Assembly (NCBI GenBank): GCA_021737905.1
Contig: JAIPDA010000040.1
Span: forward strand, 1 to 13,305
Direction: 5' to 3'
Origin: Rhodoferax sp.
Lineage (GTDB): Bacteria; Pseudomonadota; Gammaproteobacteria; Burkholderiales; Burkholderiaceae_C
Length of the DNA stretch: 13,305 bases
Part shown: in pieces, positions 1 to 6,302 of the stretch
How positions within the stretch are numbered: the stretch's first letter is position 1
Layout: each line of letters opens with the position of its first letter
The notes under the pieces: generated by a model
Database searches by the model: none
Told to the model about the DNA's origin: nothing
What the model saw: the letters and a program-made list of their open reading frames with translations, nothing else
Made by a program: the position numbers and the translations under genes

Positions 1-1142
1 TCGAGCAGGAACTCGGCATGACGGTGGTGCCTTTCACCTGGCCGGTTGGCATGGGCAAGCTGTTTCATGGCGTGTATGACCGCCGCGAAAAGCGCATGCG
101 CGTTTTCAGCCCCGGTGAAGACAAGGCCGGCGGCGACGATGAAATCCTGGCCGGCCTGGACAACGCCGAAGCCGCCAAGCGCTTTGGCGCTGAGTTCACG
201 CAGGCGCAGGACGAGCTCGAATTGCTCAACGGTGCTTCGCCCGAATTTGACCGCGCCGCTTTTTTGAGCGGCAAGCAGACGCCCATGTTCTTTGGCTCGG
301 CCATCAACAACTTCGGCGTGCAGGAAGTGTTGGACGCACTGGTCGACTTGGCCCCGGCACCGGCCGAACGCGCCGCCATCCAGCGTATCGTCAAGCCCGA
401 AGAAAAGAAATTCTCAGGCGTGGTTTTCAAGATCCAGGCCAATATGGACCCGGCGCACCGCGACCGTATCGCGTTTTTGCGCGTGGCCAGCGGCGAGTTC
501 ACACGCGGCATGCGCCTGAAGGTGGTGCGCAGCGGCAAGGAACTGCGACCCAACACCGTGGTGAGTTTCATGAGCCAGCGCCGCGAGCTGCTCGACACCG
601 CTTTTGCCGGCGACATCATCGGCATACCCAACCATGGCGTGCTGCAACTGGGCGACACGCTGTCCGAAGGCGAAGCCCTGCAGTTCACCGGCCTGCCGTT
701 TTTTGCGCCCGAGATGTTTCGCGCCGTGGAAGTGGCCGACCCGCTGCGCAGCAAACAACTGCGCGCCGGTCTCACGCAGCTCGGTGAAGAAGGCGCGATC
801 CAGGTCTTCAGGCCGATTGCCGGCTCTGTGCTGCTGCTGGGCGCGGTGGGTCAGCTGCAGTTTGAAGTGGTGGCGCACCGGCTTGAGCACGAGTACGGCG
901 TCAAGGCCCGCATCATGGCCAGCAACTTCAATTTGGCGCGCTGGGTCACTTCAGAAGACCCGCAGGAGTTGAAAAAATTCATGGACGCCAACGCCCACCG
1001 CGTGGCGCTGGACGCGGTGGACGCGCCCACGCTGCTGGTCGACCACAGCGCCACGCTGCGCGCCGTCGAGCAGCAATGGCCGAAAATCAAGTTCCACGCG
1101 CTGCGCGAACACGCCGGCCTGGTGTTTCAGGCCAAGATGTAA
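1..1142 (+). CDS. prfC: Peptide chain release factor 3 (RF3), 5'-truncated
   Basis: RF3 is a cytoplasmic translational GTPase that recycles RF1/RF2 from the ribosome after peptide release. The open frame runs from base 3 without a stop, so the gene enters from outside the window. The 379 visible residues match the C-terminal two thirds of RF3 (E. coli about 530 residues). Seen: TWPVGMGKLFHGVYD near the left edge, the elongation-factor domain 2 block FKIQANMDPAHRDRIAFLRV, the NHG...LGDTL segment, and the RF3-specific C-terminal block EEGAIQVFRP...GAVGQLQFEVV. The GTP-binding P-loop, switch regions and NKxD motif would lie upstream and cannot be judged. The internal ATG at base 18 is not the true start. 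The gene ends TAA only 4 nt from the end of the converging Lrp-type gene, with no room for a terminator between them. Confidence 0.96.
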   Translation, partial: EQELGMTVVPFTWPVGMGKLFHGVYDRREKRMRVFSPGEDKAGGDDEILAGLDNAEAAKRFGAEFTQAQDELELLNGASPEFDRAAFLSGKQTPMFFGSAINNFGVQEVLDALVDLAPAPAERAAIQRIVKPEEKKFSGVVFKIQANMDPAHRDRIAFLRVASGEFTRGMRLKVVRSGKELRPNTVVSFMSQRRELLDTAFAGDIIGIPNHGVLQLGDTLSEGEALQFTGLPFFAPEMFRAVEVADPLRSKQLRAGLTQLGEEGAIQVFRPIAGSVLLLGAVGQLQFEVVAHRLEHEYGVKARIMASNFNLARWVTSEDPQELKKFMDANAHRVALDAVDAPTLLVDHSATLRAVEQQWPKIKFHALREHAGLVFQAKM

Positions 1143-1146
1143 CAGC

Positions 1147-1620
1147 CTAGGCGCGCAAGACCGGCAGCGGCAAGGCGGTCTTGTAGCGCACCTGCTTCAG
1201 CGCAAAGCTGGAGCGGATTTTTTCAATTCCGGGAATCGGCGTGAGTTGCTCCAAAATAAAACGTTCGAGCGCGCTGATGTCGGCCACCGCCACGCGAATC
1301 AGGTAGTCGCTGTCGCCGGTCATCAAATAGCACTCCATGACCTCGTCATGCTCGACGATGCGCCGCTCGAACTCGCCCAGCGCTTCTTTGCTCTGCGAGC
1401 GCAGGCTGATCGAGATGAACACGCTCAAGCCCAGCCCCAGCGCCGCTGCGCTGGCAATCGCCACGTAGCGGTCAATCACCCGGGCGGCTTCCAGGGCCTT
1501 GACCCGCGCCAGACAGGGCGAAGGACTCAAATGCACGCGCCGGGCCAGTTCGACGTTGGACAGCGAACCGTCCCGCTGAAGCTCGCCGAGTATCTTCAAA
1601 TCCACATTATCAAGCTGCAT
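1147..1620 (-). CDS. Lrp/AsnC-family transcriptional regulator (MdeR-like position)
   Basis: A 157-residue DNA-binding regulator of normal length for the Lrp/AsnC family. Residues 1-60 form the winged helix-turn-helix domain: LDNVDLKILGELQRDG, then the recognition segment NVELARRVHLSPSPCLARVKAL at 22-43. Residues 65-145 form the RAM effector-binding and oligomerisation domain, including TGDSDYLIRV at 101-110, the loop that usually holds the amino-acid ligand. Family members act as dimers to octamers and often control the adjacent divergent gene in response to an amino acid. Here that neighbour is the AceE-type E1 gene across a 105-nt AT-rich gap. In Pseudomonas putida the Lrp homologue mdeR lies divergent to mdeA-mdeB, so a role in methionine or 2-oxobutyrate metabolism is plausible, but this is inferred from gene order only. 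ATG start; no strong Shine-Dalgarno is visible. Confidence 0.93.
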   Translation of the reverse strand: MQLDNVDLKILGELQRDGSLSNVELARRVHLSPSPCLARVKALEAARVIDRYVAIASAAALGLGLSVFISISLRSQSKEALGEFERRIVEHDEVMECYLMTGDSDYLIRVAVADISALERFILEQLTPIPGIEKIRSSFALKQVRYKTALPLPVLRA

Positions 1621-1725
1621 AAGTTAGAAATATTTAATTTTTCAGCATTTTATGCCGCTAAGAAGAATTAAACCCATACATTCAAGCAGCACCTTCCAGG
1701 CTTGATTCCTTACAGTGACGCCATC
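1621..1725. promoter_or_regulatory. Divergent AT-rich intergenic region (regulator / E1 gene)
   Basis: This 105-nt spacer is clearly richer in A and T than the flanking genes, especially 1621-1680, and must hold promoters for both divergent genes. I cannot fix the -35/-10 boxes with confidence; several AT-rich hexamers could serve. It contains the Lrp-like dyad at 1643-1657. The E1 frame can be extended upstream to a TTG at 1702, but neither that codon nor the ATG at 1726 has a strong Shine-Dalgarno. Confidence 0.6.
1643..1657. promoter_or_regulatory. Candidate Lrp-type operator dyad
   Basis: CAGCATTTTATGCCG fits 13 of 15 positions of the E. coli Lrp consensus YAGHAWATTWTDCTR and contains a perfect dyad, GCAT-TTT-ATGC, at 1645-1655. 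A weaker match (11 of 15) lies at 1625-1639, TAGAAATATTTAATT, centred 18 bp away. Both sit in the divergent gap between the Lrp-type gene and the E1 gene, the usual place for autoregulation combined with control of the target. The match was counted by eye. The recognition sequence of this particular regulator is unknown, and AT-rich DNA raises the chance of a random match. Confidence 0.5.
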
Positions 1726-4407
1726 ATGAATGATTTCACCCGCCACGACTTTTTAAGCGCCCCGCCCCTTCAGGACAGCAACGATCCCGACCCCCAGGAA
1801 AGCGCCGAATGGCACGAAGCCTTTGCCGCCCTGCTCGCCACGCAAGGCCCGGCACGGGCGCGCCAGATGCTGGACGCGCTGGCCCGGCAGGCACGCGCTG
1901 CGCGCATCGGCTGGCAACCCGAGCTGGCCACGCCTTACCTCAACACCATTGCAGTCGATGAGCAGCCGGTGTTCCCCGGCGACCTGGCGATGGAAGAGCG
2001 CCTGGCCTCGCTGATGCGCTGGAATGCGCTGGCCATGGTGGTGCGCGCCAACCAGGTTGAGACCGGCGGCTCGGCCGAACTCGGCGGCCACGTGGCCAGC
2101 TACGCCAGCGCGGCCGATTTGTTTGAGACCGGCTTCAACCACTTCTTTCATGCGCGTGAAGGTCTGGCTGATGGGCAGCACCGGGGTGATCTGGTTTTCT
2201 TCCAGCCCCACAGCGCGCCCGGCGTTTACGCGCGTGCCTACCTGGAAGGCCGTCTTGACGAGCAAAGTCTGGCCCGCTACCGCCAGGAAATACCCTCGCC
2301 CACGCAGAGCGCCCCTGGCGAGCGCGGCCTGAGCAGCTACCCGCACCCTTATCTGATGCCCGACTTCTGGCAGTTCCCGACCGGCTCCATGGGGATCGGT
2401 CCGATCAGCTCGATCTATCACGCGCGCTTCATGCGCTACCTCTCGCACCGCCGCCTGCTCGATTGCGCGGGCCGCAAAGTCTGGGGTGTCTTCGGGGACG
2501 GCGAGATGGACGAGCCCGAATCCATGAGCGCGCTGACGCTGGCCGCACGCGAGGGCCTGGACAACCTGGTCTGGGTGGTCAACTGCAACCTGCAGCGACT
2601 CGATGGCCCGGTGCGCGGCAACGGACGCATCATTGACGAACTTGAAAGGCTGTTTGCCGGAGCAGGCTGGAACGTCATCAAGCTGGTCTGGGGCAGCGAC
2701 TGGGACGGCCTGTTTGCGCGCGACCACACGGGCGCACTGGCCAAAGCTTTTGCGCAGACGGTGGACGGCCAGATGCAGACTTTTGCAGCCAAGGACGGGC
2801 GCTTCAACCGCGATAATTTTTTTGGTCAGAACCCCGAGCTGGCACGCCTGGCCCAGGGCATGAGCGACGAGCAGATCGACCGGCTCAAACGCGGTGGCCA
2901 CGACCTGGTGAAAATCCACGCCGCTTATGCCAGAGCCGCTGCCCACAAAGGCCAGCCGACGGTGATCCTGGCGCACACCAAAAAAGGCTACGGCATGGGC
3001 AGCGCCGGCCAGGGCAAGATGACCACGCATTCGCAAAAGAAGTTTGACGAGACCGAGCTGATCGAATTTCGCAACCGCTTCAAGCTGCCCTTGAGCGACG
3101 AGCAGACCAGGCGCATGGACTTTTACCGCCCGCCTGCAGACAGCGCAGAAATGCAATACATGCAGGCCAAGCGGGCGGCGCTGGGCGGCTACTTGCCCCA
3201 GCGCGACACCACGGCAGAGCGCATCAACATCCCCGCGCTACCCAGCTATGGCAGCTTTGCGCTCGCGCCCGACGGCAAGGAAATGAGCACCACCATGGCC
3301 TTTGTGCGGCTGCTTGGCGGCTTGCTCAAGGACAGCGCACTGGGCCCGCGCATCGTGCCCATCGTGGCGGACGAAGCCCGCACTTTTGGCATGGCCAACC
3401 TCTTCAAGCAAGTCGGTATCTATTCCAGCGTCGGCCAGCGATACGCGCCCGAAGACATCGGCTCGGTGCTGAGCTACCGCGAAGCGCTGGACGGACAAAT
3501 TCTGGAAGAGGGCATCAGCGAAGCCGGCGCGCTGGCCAGCTGGACGGCCGCAGCCACCAGCTACAGCGTGCACGGCCTGGCCATGCTGCCCTTTTATATT
3601 TATTACTCGATGTTCGGCTTTCAGCGCGTGGGCGACCAGATCTGGGCCGCCGCTGACCAACGGGCCCGCGGTTTCTTGCTAGGCGCCACCTCTGGCCGTA
3701 CGACCCTGGGCGGCGAAGGGCTGCAGCATCAGGACGGCACCAGCCATCTGGTAGCCGCCACCATTCCCAATTGCAAGGCCTATGACCCGGCCTTCAGCGC
3801 AGAACTCGCCGTCATCCTTGACCGGGGCATGCAAGAGATGATGGTCGAGCAGCAAGACGTTTTTTACTATGTCACGCTGATGAACGAGAACTACGCCCAG
3901 CCCGACCTGCTGGCCGGCTCGGAGGGCGACATCATGCGTGGCTGCTACCGCTTCGGCCGCTACCCGGCGGCCCCAATGGATGCGCCTGAAGTCACACTGC
4001 TTGGCTCGGGAGCGATCCTGACTGAAGTGATTAAGGCCGCGCAGCAACTGGCCGACCAGGGCGTGAGCGCCACCGTCTACAGCGTCACAAGCTGGAGCGA
4101 GCTGGCCCGCGATGGAATTGCGCGCGAAAAGCAGGCTCTGAATGGCGAGGCCGCCGTCACGCCCTTTCTGGCGCAGCAGCTGGCTGACAGCCAAGGACCC
4201 GTGATTGCCGCCACCGACTATGTGCGCGCCGTTCCCGAGAGCGTGCGCGCCTTCCTGCCGGCGGGCCGCAGTTATCTCACGCTGGGTACAGACGGTTTTG
4301 GCCGCAGCGACACACGCGCAGCCTTGCGCAGCTTCTTCGGGGTGAACGCCAGCAGCATCGTGCAGGCGGCGCTGCACCGATTGCGCGCTGCAAAAACTGT
4401 CAACTAA
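1726..4407 (+). CDS. AceE-type homodimeric 2-oxoacid dehydrogenase E1 (pyruvate or 2-oxobutyrate; MdeB-like)
   Basis: An 893-residue thiamine-diphosphate enzyme of the homodimeric pyruvate dehydrogenase E1 family (E. coli AceE 887). E1 decarboxylates a 2-oxoacid and transfers the acyl group to the lipoyl domain of E2. Matching recalled E. coli AceE by eye, key residues are kept: H162 (H142), Y205 (Y177), the ThDP motif GDGEMDEP from 257 with D258 (D230), N286 and N288 (N258, N260), loop H435 (H407), the catalytic Glu in EEGISEAG, and H668 (H640). Differences: about 8 extra residues before GLSSYPHP, T672 where E. coli has His (GHSH becomes GTSH), and a C-terminus about 20 residues shorter. No E2 or E3 gene adjoins it; an Lrp-type gene is divergent. 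This recalls P. putida mdeR-mdeB, so it may be a paralogue using 2-oxobutyrate rather than the main aceE. ATG 1726 is preferred over TTG 1702. The 3' end overlaps purN by 4 nt. Confidence 0.93.
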   Translation: MNDFTRHDFLSAPPLQDSNDPDPQESAEWHEAFAALLATQGPARARQMLDALARQARAARIGWQPELATPYLNTIAVDEQPVFPGDLAMEERLASLMRWNALAMVVRANQVETGGSAELGGHVASYASAADLFETGFNHFFHAREGLADGQHRGDLVFFQPHSAPGVYARAYLEGRLDEQSLARYRQEIPSPTQSAPGERGLSSYPHPYLMPDFWQFPTGSMGIGPISSIYHARFMRYLSHRRLLDCAGRKVWGVFGDGEMDEPESMSALTLAAREGLDNLVWVVNCNLQRLDGPVRGNGRIIDELERLFAGAGWNVIKLVWGSDWDGLFARDHTGALAKAFAQTVDGQMQTFAAKDGRFNRDNFFGQNPELARLAQGMSDEQIDRLKRGGHDLVKIHAAYARAAAHKGQPTVILAHTKKGYGMGSAGQGKMTTHSQKKFDETELIEFRNRFKLPLSDEQTRRMDFYRPPADSAEMQYMQAKRAALGGYLPQRDTTAERINIPALPSYGSFALAPDGKEMSTTMAFVRLLGGLLKDSALGPRIVPIVADEARTFGMANLFKQVGIYSSVGQRYAPEDIGSVLSYREALDGQILEEGISEAGALASWTAAATSYSVHGLAMLPFYIYYSMFGFQRVGDQIWAAADQRARGFLLGATSGRTTLGGEGLQHQDGTSHLVAATIPNCKAYDPAFSAELAVILDRGMQEMMVEQQDVFYYVTLMNENYAQPDLLAGSEGDIMRGCYRFGRYPAAPMDAPEVTLLGSGAILTEVIKAAQQLADQGVSATVYSVTSWSELARDGIAREKQALNGEAAVTPFLAQQLADSQGPVIAATDYVRAVPESVRAFLPAGRSYLTLGTDGFGRSDTRAALRSFFGVNASSIVQAALHRLRAAKTVN

Positions 4408-5006
4408 AGCGCCGGCAAGTGCGGCAGCAACTCGCGCACGGCCTGCGGATAGAGCAAGTGCTCCTGCTCGAGCACACGCGCAGCCAGCGCTTGAGGACTG
4501 TCGCCGGGCAACACCGGCACCACCGCCTGCGCCAGAATCTGCCCGTGGTCCAGCTCGGCCGTGACCTGGTGCACTGTGGCACCCGCTACCTGGCAGCCCG
4601 CTTCGATGGCGCGACGATGCGTGTTGAGCCCGGTGAAAGCCGGTAGCAGCGAGGGATGGATGTTGACCATCCGCCCGGCGTAATGCGCCACAAAGCCGGG
4701 GGTCAAAATGCGCATGAAGCCGGCCAGCACCACCAGCGCCGGGCCGTGCGCGTCAATGCGCGCTTGCAGCGCCGCGTCAAAAGCGGCGCGGCTTTCAAAG
4801 CCCCGGTGGTCCAGCGCCTCGCTGGACACGCCCAGGGCTTGCGCCAGCGCCAGCCCCGAGGCATCGGCATGGCTGCTGATCACCGCCACCACCCGGGCGC
4901 CCAGCTGGCTTTCCCAGTTTTGCGTTTGCGCTGCCCGGATGATTGCCGCCATGTTGGTGCCCGCTCCGGAAATCAAGATGACAATATTTTTTAGACGGGC
5001 ACTCAT
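4404..5006 (-). CDS. purN: Phosphoribosylglycinamide formyltransferase (GART)
   Basis: This enzyme transfers a formyl group from 10-formyltetrahydrofolate to glycinamide ribonucleotide, the third step of de novo purine synthesis, in the cytoplasm. The 200-residue protein is slightly shorter at the C-terminus than E. coli PurN (212). Seen: the phosphate-binding glycine loop ISGAGTNMAAII at 12-23, VVLAGFMRIL at 92-101, and the catalytic trio N115, H117 (in NIHPSLLP) and D153 (in ELDHG), which match E. coli N106, H108 and D144 at a constant offset of 9. It converges on the E1 gene and the two coding ends share 4 nt. It is divergent from the acyl-CoA dehydrogenase pair, with a 71-nt gap. ATG start with only a weak TAGG upstream. 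Confidence 0.97.
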   Translation of the reverse strand: MSARLKNIVILISGAGTNMAAIIRAAQTQNWESQLGARVVAVISSHADASGLALAQALGVSSEALDHRGFESRAAFDAALQARIDAHGPALVVLAGFMRILTPGFVAHYAGRMVNIHPSLLPAFTGLNTHRRAIEAGCQVAGATVHQVTAELDHGQILAQAVVPVLPGDSPQALAARVLEQEHLLYPQAVRELLPHLPAL

Positions 5007-5063
5007 GGGCCTAGTTTAGTTTCTGCACCCGCCGTGCTACAAATGACGCATCCCCCTGCCACC

Positions 5064-5067
5064 GGAG
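5064..5067 (+). promoter_or_regulatory. Ribosome binding site of the large acyl-CoA dehydrogenase subunit
   Basis: GGAG lies 10 nt before the ATG at 5078, within reach for initiation, and supports that start. The rest of the 71-nt gap to purN shows no clear promoter or hairpin. Confidence 0.5.
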
Positions 5068-5077
5068 CCTCCTTGCC

Positions 5078-6292
5078 ATGGATTTAGCTTTCACGCCCGA
5101 AGAACAGCAGTTTCGCGAAGACATACGCACCTGGGTCCTGACCAATTTACCGGCCGACATCTCGCACAAAGTGCATCACGCGCTGCGCCTGTCCAAAGAA
5201 GACATGCAGCGCTGGGCCAGAATCTTGGGCCAAAAAGGCTGGCTGGGCCACGGCTGGCCCAAGGCCTTTGGCGGCCCCGGCTGGAACGCCGTGCAAAAAC
5301 ATCTGTTTGAAGAAGAATGTGCCCTGGCCGGCGCGCCGCGCGTGGTGCCCTTCGGTCCGGTGATGGTGGCGCCCGTCATCATGGCCTTTGGCAACACCGA
5401 ACAGCAGCAGCGCTTTTTACCCGGCATCGCCAGCGGCGAGGTCTGGTGGAGCCAGGGCTACAGCGAGCCCGGCTCGGGCTCTGACCTGGCCTCCCTCCGA
5501 TGCAAGGCCGAGCGCAGGGGCGCGCACTACATCGTCAACGGCCAGAAAACCTGGACCACACTGGGCCAGTACGGCGACTGGATTTTTTGCCTGGTGCGCA
5601 CCAGCACAGAAGGCAAGCCGCAAACCGGCATTTCTTTTCTGCTGATCGACATGAAGTCGCCCGGCGTGACGGTGCGCCCCATCGTGCTGCTCGACGGCGA
5701 GGCCGAAGTCAACGAGGTGTGGTTTGAGAATGTGGAAGTTCCCGCCGAGAACCTGATCGGCGAAGAGAACAAGGGCTGGACTTACGCCAAGCATTTGCTC
5801 AGCCATGAGCGCACCAACATCGCCGACGTCAACCGCGCCAAGCGCGAACTCGAGCGCTTAAAGCGCATCGCCAAGGCCGAAGGCATCTATGAAGAGCCGC
5901 GCTTTCGTGACGAGATCGCCAAACTCGAAGTCGATGTGGTGGCGCTTGAGATGCTGGTGCTGCGCGTGCTGTCAGCCGAGAAAACCGGCAAGAACTCGCT
6001 GGACATTGCCGGCCTGCTGAAGATCCGCGGCAGCGAACTGCAGCAGCGCTACACCGAACTCATGATGCTGGCCGCCGGCCCTTTCAGCCTGCCCTTCATG
6101 GCCGAAGCGATGGACGCCGGCTGGCAAGGCGACCAGGTCCACGGTGGGCTGGGCGGCTTGGGTGGTTTCCCGGGCGGGGCACTGCACTGCGCGCCGCTGG
6201 CCTCAACTTATTTCAACATGCGCAAAACCACGATTTACGGCGGCAGCAACGAAGTGCAGCGCAACATCGTCGCGCAGACCGTGCTGGGCTAA
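5078..6292 (+). CDS. Acyl-CoA dehydrogenase, pimeloyl-CoA dehydrogenase large-subunit-like
   Basis: A 404-residue flavoprotein of the acyl-CoA dehydrogenase superfamily, which makes the alpha-beta double bond of acyl-CoA and passes electrons to ETF. Residues 1-120 are the N-terminal helical domain. The beta domain holds the signature GYSEPGSGSDLAS around 127-139 (flavin/substrate wall) and GQKTWTT. The C-terminal helical domain ends with IYGGSNEVQRNIVAQ. In that motif the usual catalytic Glu (YEGT) is Gly (G388). E244 in SHERTNIA sits where long-chain and isovaleryl-CoA dehydrogenases keep their alternative base. The RxQFG flavin-contact motif is absent. A Gly-rich stretch at 355-367 (GGLGGLGGFPGG) looks like an insertion. 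It resembles PimC of Rhodopseudomonas palustris and is followed after 10 nt by a PimD-like gene. No pim ligase, thiolase or hydratase adjoins, so the substrate is uncertain. Confidence 0.88.
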   Translation: MDLAFTPEEQQFREDIRTWVLTNLPADISHKVHHALRLSKEDMQRWARILGQKGWLGHGWPKAFGGPGWNAVQKHLFEEECALAGAPRVVPFGPVMVAPVIMAFGNTEQQQRFLPGIASGEVWWSQGYSEPGSGSDLASLRCKAERRGAHYIVNGQKTWTTLGQYGDWIFCLVRTSTEGKPQTGISFLLIDMKSPGVTVRPIVLLDGEAEVNEVWFENVEVPAENLIGEENKGWTYAKHLLSHERTNIADVNRAKRELERLKRIAKAEGIYEEPRFRDEIAKLEVDVVALEMLVLRVLSAEKTGKNSLDIAGLLKIRGSELQQRYTELMMLAAGPFSLPFMAEAMDAGWQGDQVHGGLGGLGGFPGGALHCAPLASTYFNMRKTTIYGGSNEVQRNIVAQTVLG

Positions 6293-6295
6293 GGA
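6291..6295 (+). promoter_or_regulatory. Shine-Dalgarno of the small acyl-CoA dehydrogenase subunit
   Basis: AAGGA overlaps the stop codon of the large-subunit gene and lies 7 nt before the ATG at 6303. This fixes the start of the second gene and shows that the pair is translated from one message. The longer open frame reaching back to 6144 is therefore not used. Confidence 0.75.
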
Positions 6296-6302
6296 CAAGA
6301 CC

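Noticed and set aside
1702..1725. TTG start extending the E1 protein by 8 residues
   Set aside because: No Shine-Dalgarno at proper distance, and the ATG at 1726 is the more standard choice. The ATG also lacks a strong site, so this is only a preference.
1753..3156. 467-codon open frame on the minus strand opposite the E1 gene
   Set aside because: The plus strand encodes clear AceE motifs throughout; the antisense product has no domain or ribosome binding site that I can see.
6144..6302. N-terminal extension of the small acyl-CoA dehydrogenase subunit into the upstream gene
   Set aside because: AAGGA 7 nt before ATG 6303 and the family-typical MDFDFSDDQ start mark the true beginning; the extension overlaps the conserved C-terminus of the large subunit.
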